Source: Thermoplasmata archaeon
Lineage (GTDB): Archaea > Thermoplasmatota > Thermoplasmata > Lutacidiplasmatales > UBA184
Direction of reading: 5' to 3'
NCBI GenBank assembly: GCA_021828085.1
Contig: JAKATE010000012.1
Span: 1-23,689 of the forward strand
DNA length: 23,689 nucleotides
The notes under the pieces are model-generated. The model was not told where the DNA came from, ran no database searches, and saw only the letters and a list, made by a program, of their open reading frames with translations. The translations under genes and the position numbers were made by a program. Shown here piece by piece: positions 1 to 7,386 of the stretch. How positions within the stretch are numbered: position 1 is the stretch's first letter; every line of letters begins with the position of its first letter.

Positions 1-889
1 GTCCCTTCGGGTCCGTGTTCGCCAGCATCGGGAACCGTCGGAAGTCCCCCCTCGAGTGCTTCGACCGGTACGCCGGGTTGTCGACGGAGTTCGGGATGTG
101 GTTCCGAAGACGCTGAAGGGTCGTGACCTGAAGCGGCTCACGGACCGCCTCGGCATCGTAGAAGTAGCGAGGCGATTTGGTCAGGAGGAAGACGTACTCA
201 TGCGACCGGGTGGGGCGGTCACGGATCGGCTCGGGCATCGGGTTCCGCTTCGCCCAGATGCAGTCGGCGCGGAGCCACCAGCCGCGGCGACGAAGCTCGA
301 ACGCGACTCTCCACGGAATTCCGGTGAGATCCTTCGGCTTGACGTCTCCAAACCGGGAGGCCGGTCTCCGACTCCCCCCGCGACCCCGCGTTTGGGCAGG
401 GTCCCACTCCCGCGAGAACGCCTCCCGGGAGGAGGCGCGAATCGGACTGTCGGTGTGGTACGTGTCTCCCAGGTTCAGCCATAGCGTTCCGTCGGACCGG
501 AGAACGCGGCGGACCTCGTCAAAGACCGGAGCCAAGTGCTCGACGAAGAGGTCGGGGTCCGGTTCGAGGCCCAACTGACCGAGCCATCCCCCGCAGCGAG
601 AGCAGGTCTTGGTGGCGGGAAGGTTGACCGCGGCACCAGTGTCACCGGCCGGGGATGACTCGGGGTCCCTCACATCAAGCAGCGAGCGCCTCTGGCGCGG
701 CAGACGGGCTTCCCACTCGTGGGGGCACGAGGGGTCCCCGCCCCATAGCACGGGCGGGATTCCGTAGTCCCTCAGACCCCAGTATGGAGGGGAGGTGACG
801 ACGCAGTGAACCGACTCGTCGGGCAGTGTATGGAGAACCTCCCGTACCTCGCCTTCGAGGATCGCCGGCTCCAGTCCCGTCGGGATCAC
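1..889 (-). CDS. Site-specific DNA methyltransferase, probably cytosine-N4 type (3' end outside window)
   Basis: This frame is open from a GTG at 889 to the left edge (about 296 codons), so the C-terminus is missing. An in-frame TGA at 908-910 leaves this GTG as the only usual start, and a GGGGGTGG ribosome site precedes it. The SPPYW motif IV is near residue 37, followed by a CPHEW/CSRCGGW cysteine cluster that may bind zinc, then LGLEPDPDLFVEHL, TLWLNLGDTYH and an IWAKRNPMPEP segment followed by SHEYVFLLTKSPRYFYD. This is the order of beta-class amino-methyltransferases, where the AdoMet FxGxG motif comes last and so would lie beyond the window. SPPY favours N4-cytosine over N6-adenine, by family knowledge. 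Codons ending in A or T (CTA, ATT, AAA, CTT, TTT) are commoner than in the flanking genes. No restriction endonuclease is visible, so it could be an orphan, phage-type or restriction-modification enzyme. Confidence 0.9.
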   Translation of the reverse strand, partial: MIPTGLEPAILEGEVREVLHTLPDESVHCVVTSPPYWGLRDYGIPPVLWGGDPSCPHEWEARLPRQRRSLLDVRDPESSPAGDTGAAVNLPATKTCSRCGGWLGQLGLEPDPDLFVEHLAPVFDEVRRVLRSDGTLWLNLGDTYHTDSPIRASSREAFSREWDPAQTRGRGGSRRPASRFGDVKPKDLTGIPWRVAFELRRRGWWLRADCIWAKRNPMPEPIRDRPTRSHEYVFLLTKSPRYFYDAEAVREPLQVTTLQRLRNHIPNSVDNPAYRSKHSRGDFRRFPMLANTDPKG

Positions 890-956
890 GGGCCACCCCC
901 AACGTCTTCAATCCGAGGGGATTCGGCCGCCGGTCCTCCGGGGGTCCGGCAAAGCA

Positions 957-977
957 CCTCTCCCAGGTCGGGAGAGG
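957..977. terminator. Hairpin downstream of tRNA-Arg
   Basis: A perfect 8-bp inverted repeat (CCTCTCCC / GGGAGAGG) with a 5-base loop lies 33 bases past the tRNA 3' end and before the methyltransferase start. It could terminate the tRNA transcript or sit in the methyltransferase leader. No T-run follows, so its role is inferred. Confidence 0.4.
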
Positions 978-990
978 CCGCCGGCATGGG

Positions 991-1000
991 TTCTATAAGG
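991..1000 (-). promoter_or_regulatory. Possible TATA box for the methyltransferase gene
   Basis: The minus strand reads CCTTATAGAA here, the most AT-rich spot between the tRNA and the methyltransferase. Transcription starting about 25 bases on would leave a leader of roughly 80 bases containing the 957-977 hairpin. This is a weak prediction. Confidence 0.3.
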
Positions 1001-1009
1001 AAAGTGTTA

Positions 1010-1084
1010 CGGGCCCGCCGGGATTCGAACCCGGGTCGATGGCTCCGAAGGCCATCAGGATCGTCCAGACTACCCCACGGGCCC
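1010..1084 (-). tRNA. tRNA-Arg (anticodon UCG)
   Basis: A full cloverleaf folds on the minus strand. The 7-bp acceptor stem is GGGCCCG/CGGGCCC, with TG at positions 8-9. The anticodon stem ATGGC/GCCAT carries the loop CTTCGGA, which gives anticodon TCG for CGA codons. The T arm is CCGGG-TTCGAAT-CCCGG and the discriminator base is G. There is no intron and no encoded CCA. The gene lies 26 bases past the polymerase D stop codon on the same strand, and no separate TATA box was found for it, so it may be processed from a joint transcript. Its 3' half faces the methyltransferase gene, the usual arrangement for integration at a tRNA. Confidence 0.95.
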
Positions 1085-1110
1085 GGTCAGCGACAGGTCA
1101 GAGGGCACTT

Positions 1111-4100
1111 CTACCTGATGGGCCCGCCCGCCTCCTCGGCCGGTTCGGGGGCGCGGAACCGCTCGAGCGGAGCGCCGGGTCCGGTCGGGAGGGGAAAGAG
1201 CGCGCGGGCCGAGCTCTCGAGCACCTCCAGACGCTGCCGGAGGTAGGGGGAGACCCCGTAGCGCTCGACGAGCTTGCGCGCCAGCGGCAGATACTTCGTC
1301 ACGCTCGTCGGGTACACGGTGGGTTTGAGCGCCGTTCCGCACGGCTCAGACCCGTGCCTCCGCGTGCAACGCCCCCCCAGGGGGGGACGACGGTAGCTTG
1401 CGTTACACTTCGGGCAGCGGAAGTGCTGCGTGGCGTAGCTCTTGAGGTTGCCCATGATATCCGGAAGGAAGTGGTGGCTGAGCACCCGGCTCACCGAGTC
1501 CACCAGGTCCACCGCCCGGATCTGCGCGGCGAGCTCGAGCGTCGCCTCCACCGTCCGCTCCATCCCCATCGCCTCCCGGTAGGCGGACTGGAGGGGACCT
1601 CCGGCGAGGTCCCAGGTGTCGTGGGTGAAGGCGCTCCCTCGAAGCCCCGCCGCCCCGAGAGGCAGGCGCTTGCCGATCGTCGGGACCATCGGCTCCACCT
1701 CGCGGGGGGAGCGGCGCTCCTCGGTGGCACGGTACACCTCCAGGGGGTAGCGGAGGCCCACGTCGACGTTGTGGGCCTCCTTGTCCACCTCCCGGGGGTC
1801 CAGGCGGGTGGTCAACACGAGGGGCTTGTCCATCAACGCCCCCCGCCGGACGGGCAGGTACGTGTGGGAGAAGTTCAGCAGCCCGTCCATCAGGAGCGTG
1901 ACCGAATCCTCGTCGCCGTCGCAGTTCCGCCGCTTAGCGGCGTGGAAGACGGGGTGGGCGAGGCAGGCCTCGGCGTCGGTGAACCCGAGGATCCGACCGA
2001 GCACCCCGCCGGAGGTGTGCGGGGCCAGGGCGATGACGAGCTCCCCCCGCAGCTCCTCCATCCGGGAGGCGCGGTAGAACGGCTCGCCCCCGTACAGGCG
2101 TCGGAGCTCCTCGTCCAAGAAGTGCGAGAGGTCGAGCAGGTACTCGCCGGCCCGCCGGGAGAGCACCACGTCCTGCGGGTAGAGCTCGACCAACTGGCCA
2201 TCGTCCACGAGAGGCTTCCCGAGCCAGTCCCGATCATAGCCGAGAGCCCGCGCCTCCTCGGGGGAGAGGTCGACCTCGCGCAGCCGGACGTGCGTGAGGG
2301 GAAGGTCGGTGAGGTCGAAGCGGGCGGTGCCGTCCTGGTAGACGCTGATGCCGTGGGCGGCCCGGAGCAACCCCTTCTCCAGGGGCTCGGGGGTACGGGA
2401 CTCCGAGACCAGCCCCTTCACGCCCTGGACGTCGGGGGGGGTCCCTTCGAGCCCCACGTGACCGAGCGCCTCCTTCAGGAGGCGGTCGTACGGGAGCACG
2501 ATCGCCTGGCTCTTCGAGGTCGGCTCGGTGTGGCCCCCGCAAGGGCAGCGGTTCGCCACGTCCTCCCGGCCGCAGTTGGGGCAGCGACGGACGCCGAGGG
2601 AGACCGGGGCCGGCGATCTTCCGGACGGGGTGCCGGCCGCTTCCGCCGCGACGCGGAGGGAGCGGTGGATCCCTCCGGTCTCACCGACGGGGAAGAGGGC
2701 ATGGACGTTCGGCTGCATCTTCCGCCGGTTGGCCTTCTCCGGCCGCCCCACGCGGGCCCCGATGCGAGTGGGCCCCCGGGATTTCAGGGGCAGCCGGGCC
2801 CGCCTTGCGGCCTCCCGGAGGCCGTCCGCCTCCGTTTTCCCCGGGGGCGCGGAGGAGACGAGGCGCCCTTCCTGGTCCTCCAGCCCGAGTCCGAGCAGGA
2901 GGCTCTTCGCCTCCCGAGCTTCCAGGGAGAGCCTGCCCTGCTCCGACCGGTGGAACGCCCCGAGCCGGAGGAGAAGCTCCTGATCCTCCGGGGAGAAGGG
3001 CAGCGATAGGCCTCCGAGGGGGGAGAGCGCACCGCTCTCCAGGACCCGGGCGGAGAGACGGGCGATCTCCTCCCCTTCCACGTCGTGCCAGAAGAGCGTG
3101 TACCAGGGGTGCAGGGGTACGCCGTAGCGCCGCGCATCTTCAACGGCCTCCTCCAGGCTTGGATGGAGGCACCGGGCCCCGATGGGGAGCCCGCGGGACC
3201 TCCACTCCTCCACATGCCAGGGGAGGGTGTACGCCCCCGGCTCCAGGGGGTGATTGTTCTCGAGGAACTCCCCGAAGGAGATCAGGATCTCCCCGAGGTC
3301 CACGATCCGCCGGACCCGGGGGAGCAACTCCTCCGCACGGGCCCGGTCGCTCACCCCGACGAACGAGCCGTCGTCCAGCAGCACCCGGGGGCCTTCGACG
3401 GTGTCGCACAGGGCCATGGCCGCGGCCTTTCCGGGCAGCTCCAGCTTCACCTGGGTCCCCACGGCAACGAAATGGCGCAGGAGCACCATCGTCGCCGGGT
3501 TCACCCCGGCCGCGGCGAGCCCGGTCGTGCGGGACCGGCCGTACACCAGCCGGAACCCCCCGGGCCGATGGGGATGGGCTAGGACCGGCCGGCCTCCCAC
3601 GGCCTCGGCGAGGTAGCGGGGCTCGCTCTCCTCGGCCTCCTCCGCGACGGGGGAGGCCCTTCCGAGCGAGGAGAGGAAGTCCCAGCCGGTGAGGCCGAGC
3701 TTGTCCACCGTCTTGAGGAGCTTGGAAGCCTTCTGGCAGATCCCCTCGGCGAGGACCAGGCAGGCACCGCCCCGTAGGCCGTTGGTCCCGACGCGTGGAA
3801 GGTTGCGATAGCTGCTCACCTCCATGTCCCCCTCGGTGGGCTCGCCGTTGACGCAGACCGGGAGACGGGAGACGACGGCCCGGATCTCCTCGCGGGAGGG
3901 GACGTACTGCAGGTGCTGGCAGTGCTTGTAGAGAGGGATCTCCTCGCAGTAGCGCTCGATCTCGTCCGGGGTGGGGGTGTACGCCGGGATCCCCAGGGTC
4001 CGACGGACCACGTCCGCCATGAGGACGGAGAGGGCTTGAGCGGTCCCTCCCGCCGCGCGGATGGGCCCCGCGTAGTAGAGGTCGACGTACCCTCCTTCCG

Positions 4101-4479
4101 ACGCTCCCCGTAGCTCGACCTTCGCGAGCCCCTCGAGAGGGGCCACCAGGATGCCCTCGGTGAGGATGGCGAGGCCGACACGAAGCGCGACCTCGAGCCT
4201 TTCGGCGAGCGTGCCCCGGCTCTCGTCCTGGGCGAGCTCCTGGGTGAGGGTGAGCGCGACCTCTTCCCGGTTCATCGACCGGGAGAGCTCGCGGATGCGC
4301 TGGGCAATCCCGCGGACCGGCCAATGGGTGAGCAGGAGCTCCTCCACGCGGCTCGCGAGGTCCTCGGCGCGAGGGATCTCCACCCGGAGGGACGGGTCCA
4401 GCCCCCGGGCCCGGGCCTCCCCCGCGACCTGGTAGGCCCGGGAGACCCCCCGGTCCAGGAGGGCGAGATACTCCTCCAC
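1111..4479 (-). CDS. polC: DNA polymerase D large catalytic subunit (DP2)
   Basis: This is the polymerising subunit of the archaeal two-subunit replicative DNA polymerase D; it works with the DP1 exonuclease subunit, which is not in this window. The N-terminus (EEYLALLDRG, then RAYQVAGEARARGLDPS and GIAQRIREL) matches the DP2 family. LAILTEGI, APLEGL, YYAGPIRAAGGTAQALS and LRGGACLVLAEG follow. A CPNC...CPCGG zinc site begins near residue 633. The catalytic NCDGDED motif lies at about 852-858, with the aspartates intact, and a second CPKC zinc site is near 1022. The reading frame stays open far upstream, but that part is antisense to the next gene. GTG at 4479 is chosen because the family begins here and a TATA-like box lies 28 bases upstream. 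The product is about 1122 residues, normal for DP2 without an intein. Confidence 0.97.
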   Translation of the reverse strand: MEEYLALLDRGVSRAYQVAGEARARGLDPSLRVEIPRAEDLASRVEELLLTHWPVRGIAQRIRELSRSMNREEVALTLTQELAQDESRGTLAERLEVALRVGLAILTEGILVAPLEGLAKVELRGASEGGYVDLYYAGPIRAAGGTAQALSVLMADVVRRTLGIPAYTPTPDEIERYCEEIPLYKHCQHLQYVPSREEIRAVVSRLPVCVNGEPTEGDMEVSSYRNLPRVGTNGLRGGACLVLAEGICQKASKLLKTVDKLGLTGWDFLSSLGRASPVAEEAEESEPRYLAEAVGGRPVLAHPHRPGGFRLVYGRSRTTGLAAAGVNPATMVLLRHFVAVGTQVKLELPGKAAAMALCDTVEGPRVLLDDGSFVGVSDRARAEELLPRVRRIVDLGEILISFGEFLENNHPLEPGAYTLPWHVEEWRSRGLPIGARCLHPSLEEAVEDARRYGVPLHPWYTLFWHDVEGEEIARLSARVLESGALSPLGGLSLPFSPEDQELLLRLGAFHRSEQGRLSLEAREAKSLLLGLGLEDQEGRLVSSAPPGKTEADGLREAARRARLPLKSRGPTRIGARVGRPEKANRRKMQPNVHALFPVGETGGIHRSLRVAAEAAGTPSGRSPAPVSLGVRRCPNCGREDVANRCPCGGHTEPTSKSQAIVLPYDRLLKEALGHVGLEGTPPDVQGVKGLVSESRTPEPLEKGLLRAAHGISVYQDGTARFDLTDLPLTHVRLREVDLSPEEARALGYDRDWLGKPLVDDGQLVELYPQDVVLSRRAGEYLLDLSHFLDEELRRLYGGEPFYRASRMEELRGELVIALAPHTSGGVLGRILGFTDAEACLAHPVFHAAKRRNCDGDEDSVTLLMDGLLNFSHTYLPVRRGALMDKPLVLTTRLDPREVDKEAHNVDVGLRYPLEVYRATEERRSPREVEPMVPTIGKRLPLGAAGLRGSAFTHDTWDLAGGPLQSAYREAMGMERTVEATLELAAQIRAVDLVDSVSRVLSHHFLPDIMGNLKSYATQHFRCPKCNASYRRPPLGGRCTRRHGSEPCGTALKPTVYPTSVTKYLPLARKLVERYGVSPYLRQRLEVLESSARALFPLPTGPGAPLERFRAPEPAEEAGGPIR

Positions 4480-4503
4480 GGGTGCGTCGAACGCCCCTCC
4501 GGC

Positions 4504-4510
4504 ATGATAA
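4504..4510 (-). promoter_or_regulatory. TATA-like box for the polymerase D gene (leaderless)
   Basis: The minus strand reads CTTATCATG, centred about 28 bases before the GTG start at 4479. This spacing places the transcription start at or next to the start codon, which supports the chosen start. The box sits in GC-rich surroundings. Confidence 0.5.
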
Positions 4511-4638
4511 GGGCGCGGGCGGGGGGGGCCTGCCAACCCTGAAGGGCTATCTTCCGCGCGCCTCCTCGAGCGGCCGGTCCCCGACGGGAACTGTGGATGC
4601 AAGGCCGAAAGGGGAACCCCCGGTTCCGAGAGCCCTCG

Positions 4639-5628
4639 ATGGACGATGCCCGCCGGACGGCGGTGCTCGTCGCGCTCGCGGTCTCGCTCCTGGCCACCGT
4701 AGGCTCCTCGCTCGCCCTCCTTCCGCTCCCCCATTCGGTCCCGCTCGCCGGGGCCCTCGCCGTGGTGGCCACCCTGGCCCTGCTCCCCACGACCATCCTC
4801 TGGACGCTCCGACGCCGCCCGGCGGTCCAGAGGAGCTCGGTCCTCCTCCTCCTCGCCTCCGCCGCATCGTTCGGGAGCTATCTCGTCGGCGGTGCCGTCG
4901 GCCCGAGCACCCCGGTGATGTTCCTCCCGGCCATCCTCGCCCTCGCGATCTTCCTGACGGTGGGCCATCCCAGCCGGGAGACCGCCGAAGGGCGCCATCG
5001 TCGCGTGCTCCGGTGGAGCCGGAGGTCCTTCCTCGTGGGAGGGGCCTCGCTCTTCCTCGCCCTGGTGCTCTACTTCGTCTACGCCTCCCTCCCCGCCGTG
5101 GCTCCCCTCACCCACACCACGCTCGCGGAATCCTCCTCGCTCTCGCCGGGGGAGACCCTCCAGGAATCCATCCTGGCCTCGGCGGGCGAGCAGGTCTACG
5201 CCCTGGTGGCCACGAACGTCTCCGGGCAGGACCTGACCGCGACGCTGCTCTCTCCGACCAATTCGACGCTGGGGAGCGCCACTCCCGGGACCGTGGCCGA
5301 CCCTCAATCGTTCTACGTCGCGGTGCAGGACCACCCGGGGGTCTACCATCTCACCGTCCGGTACGCCGGGAGCGGGCCGGCCGCTGCGGTGAACTGGACG
5401 CTCGCCACCGTGCCTGCCGGCGGGGTGGCCCTCGCCGCCTTCACCGTGAGCCTCGGCGCCCTGAGCGTTCCCCTCATGGCCGGCGGGGCGATCCTCTGGT
5501 ACTGGGAGGGGAGGCGCCAGCGCCCTAGGTCCCCGCTCCCTTCCGCAACCTCCCGCGGGGCGTCGGACAGTGGAACCGGGGGGGTCTCTGCGCCTCCGGT
5601 CGAGGGAGACCCGCCGGCTGGAGCATAG
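4639..5628 (+). CDS. Multi-spanning membrane protein of unknown function
   Basis: I do not recognise a named family. The roughly 329-residue product has about five hydrophobic spans in its first half (for example around TAVLVALAVSLLATVG, GALAVVATLALLP, SVLLLLASAASFG, LPAILALAIFLTV and SFLVGGASLFLALVLYF). A polar, sequon-bearing region of about 120 residues follows (NVS, NST, NWT) and is probably outside the cell. A last span (AFTVSLGALSVPLMAGG) and a basic, Ser/Pro/Gly-rich cytoplasmic tail close the protein. The outer part (ESILASAGEQVYALVATNVS ... GVYHLTVRYAG) has the look of a small beta-sandwich such as a PPC-type domain; that is a guess. ATG at 4639 is preferred over ATG at 4597 because it directly precedes the first span. 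It diverges from the polymerase D gene and lies upstream of ftsZ. Confidence 0.8.
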   Translation: MDDARRTAVLVALAVSLLATVGSSLALLPLPHSVPLAGALAVVATLALLPTTILWTLRRRPAVQRSSVLLLLASAASFGSYLVGGAVGPSTPVMFLPAILALAIFLTVGHPSRETAEGRHRRVLRWSRRSFLVGGASLFLALVLYFVYASLPAVAPLTHTTLAESSSLSPGETLQESILASAGEQVYALVATNVSGQDLTATLLSPTNSTLGSATPGTVADPQSFYVAVQDHPGVYHLTVRYAGSGPAAAVNWTLATVPAGGVALAAFTVSLGALSVPLMAGGAILWYWEGRRQRPRSPLPSATSRGASDSGTGGVSAPPVEGDPPAGA

Positions 5629-5630
5629 CG

Positions 5631-5639
5631 TTTAAATAC
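5631..5639 (+). promoter_or_regulatory. TATA box for ftsZ
   Basis: TTTAAATAC stands out in GC-rich DNA right after the membrane-protein stop. Transcription would begin near 5660 and leave a leader of about 50 bases before the ATG at 5711, unlike the leaderless genes elsewhere in the window. Confidence 0.7.
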
Positions 5640-5710
5640 CACGCCCAAGGATGGCTTCGGCGAGCGTCTGACGCTCAGCAGACAAACGGACGGGAGTCGG
5701 GGCGATAAGC

Positions 5711-6838
5711 ATGAAATCCATCATCCAGGAAGCCATCTCGAAGCACCAGGAGAGCCAAGCGCTGGAGGCCCGCAAGGTCCCCGGCCAGCCGAGCGCGGAC
5801 GACGATGAGCTGGCCAAGCTGGCCGAGCAGCTCAAGGTCAACATCCGCATCGCGGGCTGCGGAGGGGGCGGCACCAACACCATCAACCGCTGCGTCGAGG
5901 AGGGCATCAGCGGCGCGGAGATGTGCGCGCTCAACACGGACGCCAAGCACCTCCTCACCATCCACTCGCCCCGCAAGATCCTCATCGGCCGCCGGGCCAC
6001 CAAGGGCCTGGGGGCGGGCGCCCGCCCGGAGGTGGGCGAGGAGGCCGCCCGGGAGAACGAGGAGGACATCCGCGGCTTCGTCCAGGGGGCCCACATCGTC
6101 TTCGTGACCGCCGGGATGGGCGGCGGGACCGGGACCGGTTCTGCGCACGTGGTCGCCCGGCTCTCCAAGGAGGCCGGCGCGCTCACCATGGGCGTCGTGA
6201 CCCTTCCCTTCGCGGCGGAGGGCGCCGTCCGGATGGAGCAGGCGCGCGACGGCCTGGAGCGGCTGCGCCGCGTCTGCGACACGACCATCGTGATCCAGAA
6301 CGACAAGCTGCTCGAGCTGGCCCCCCGGATGCCCCTCGACGCGGCGTTCAAGCTGGCCGACGCGGTCTTGATGACGGCGATCAAGGGGATCACCGAGATC
6401 GTCACCAAGCCGGGTCTGGTCAACCTCGACTACGCCGACCTCCTCACCATCATGAAGGATGGGGGGGTGGCCCTCATCGGCCTCGGCGAGAGCGAGTCCG
6501 CGACGGACCGGGTCACCGAGGCGGTCACGGAGGCGCTGACCTCCCCGCTCCTCGGCGACGTGGACCTCAAGGACGCCACCGGCGCCTTGGTCCGCGTGGT
6601 CGGCGGTCCGAGCATGACCGTGAGCGAGGCGGAGAAGGCCGCGGCCCTGGTCGGCAGCAAGATCTCCAAGCGCGCCCGCATCATCTGGGGGTGCACGGTG
6701 GATCCCTCCCCCGAGATGGAGAACACCATCAAGGTGCTCCTCATCATCACCGGGGTGAAGGCGGCGAGCCTCCTCGGCGCCCGAGGAGGCGGCTACGCGA
6801 CCGGCGAGTCCAGCGGGAGCATCGACCAGGTCAGCTGA
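5711..6838 (+). CDS. ftsZ: Cell division protein FtsZ (tubulin-like GTPase)
   Basis: FtsZ polymerises with GTP into the cytokinetic ring at midcell. The 375-residue protein has an N-terminal extension of about 42 residues, then RIAGCGGGGTNTINR, the NTDAKHL strand, the tubulin signature GGGTGTG at 137-143 and the T7 loop NLDYAD at 238-243, whose aspartate drives GTP hydrolysis in the partner subunit. All catalytic features look intact. The C-terminal tail is short (ending SSGSIDQVS) and lacks an obvious conserved anchor peptide. The promoter lies just upstream. A small gene follows after 28 bases and is probably co-transcribed. I could not decide between the archaeal FtsZ1 and FtsZ2 subfamilies by eye. 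Confidence 0.97.
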   Translation: MKSIIQEAISKHQESQALEARKVPGQPSADDDELAKLAEQLKVNIRIAGCGGGGTNTINRCVEEGISGAEMCALNTDAKHLLTIHSPRKILIGRRATKGLGAGARPEVGEEAARENEEDIRGFVQGAHIVFVTAGMGGGTGTGSAHVVARLSKEAGALTMGVVTLPFAAEGAVRMEQARDGLERLRRVCDTTIVIQNDKLLELAPRMPLDAAFKLADAVLMTAIKGITEIVTKPGLVNLDYADLLTIMKDGGVALIGLGESESATDRVTEAVTEALTSPLLGDVDLKDATGALVRVVGGPSMTVSEAEKAAALVGSKISKRARIIWGCTVDPSPEMENTIKVLLIITGVKAASLLGARGGGYATGESSGSIDQVS

Positions 6839-6866
6839 ACCCCGGCGCCGAACCCGTTACCTGGGG

Positions 6867-7166
6867 GTGGAGGTCGCCGGTCGATCTCCGCTCCCTCCCC
6901 ACGAGCTCGCCGAGCTCCTCCGGGTCCGGCTGGGGATCCCCCCGGGAGCCCGACTGCCCTTCCGCATCCTCCGGACCCGAGGGCGACGGGCGCTGATCGC
7001 CCTGCCCGCCCGCGAGGTCCCCCAGGCCCGGCGGGCGCTCCACGCCCCGGGGGCGACCCCCGGGAGCGTCACCTACCGGACCTGGGGCACCCTGCGCAAG
7101 GCGAAGGAGTGGCTCGATTTCCCGCGCGGCCGGACCGCCTGGCCCTCCGGGGACCCGCCCAACTGA
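6867..7166 (+). CDS. Small protein, possible RNase P subunit Pop5/Rpp14-like
   Basis: This is a 99-residue, arginine- and proline-rich protein starting at GTG, 28 bases after ftsZ and probably in the same transcript. The layout is a helix (PHELAELLRVRLGI), a strand (LPFRILRTRGRRALIALP), a helix (EVPQARRALHAPG) and a C-terminal VTYRTWGTLRKAKEWL. That order recalls archaeal Pop5 (RNase P component 2), which ends in a strand followed by a SGTL(R/K)-type turn and a helix, but here the N-terminal strand is absent and the resemblance is weak. It could equally be an unrelated conserved small protein. I am fairly sure of the gene and unsure of the function. Confidence 0.6.
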   Translation: MEVAGRSPLPPHELAELLRVRLGIPPGARLPFRILRTRGRRALIALPAREVPQARRALHAPGATPGSVTYRTWGTLRKAKEWLDFPRGRTAWPSGDPPN

Positions 7167-7307
7167 GGAGGTGGTGGCCGACGGCTCCCGCCCGGATTTC
7201 CGCTAACCCTCTGCGGGAGGGGCGGAGTACGGCGACGGCAGGACCGGACCGTGTTCCGGGGAGAGGCACGCCCTGACCTCCGTACCGGTCCCCCCGGCAT
7301 GCCTCGC

Positions 7308-7322
7308 CCTCTCTCGGAGAGG
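7308..7322. terminator. Hairpin upstream of the pilin-like gene
   Basis: The inverted repeat CCTCTC-TCG-GAGAGG lies about 140 bases past the small gene after ftsZ and 20 bases before the next TATA box. It could end the ftsZ transcript or be a binding site. No T-run follows. Confidence 0.3.
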
Positions 7323-7341
7323 ACCTTTGCTCTCGTCAGGA

Positions 7342-7349
7342 CTATATAC
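7342..7349 (+). promoter_or_regulatory. TATA box for the pilin-like gene
   Basis: CTATATAC is a near-ideal archaeal TATA box. Transcription would start near 7370, so codons upstream of that cannot belong to the protein. This favours the TTG at 7387 as the start. Confidence 0.75.
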
Positions 7350-7386
7350 CCTCGTCCCACCTGAGTGTAGCTGGGGTAGTCGGAGC

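Noticed and set aside
56..484. Plus-strand frame of 142 codons at the left edge
   Set aside because: It is antisense to the methyltransferase, whose minus-strand frame carries unmistakable motifs. The plus-strand product has no recognisable fold.
826..3009. Plus-strand frame of 727 codons
   Set aside because: It is antisense to the polymerase D gene and crosses the tRNA. Long opposite-strand frames are expected in GC-rich DNA.
4480..5349. Upstream extension of the polymerase D frame
   Set aside because: It lies upstream of the family N-terminus and TATA box, and is antisense to the membrane-protein gene.
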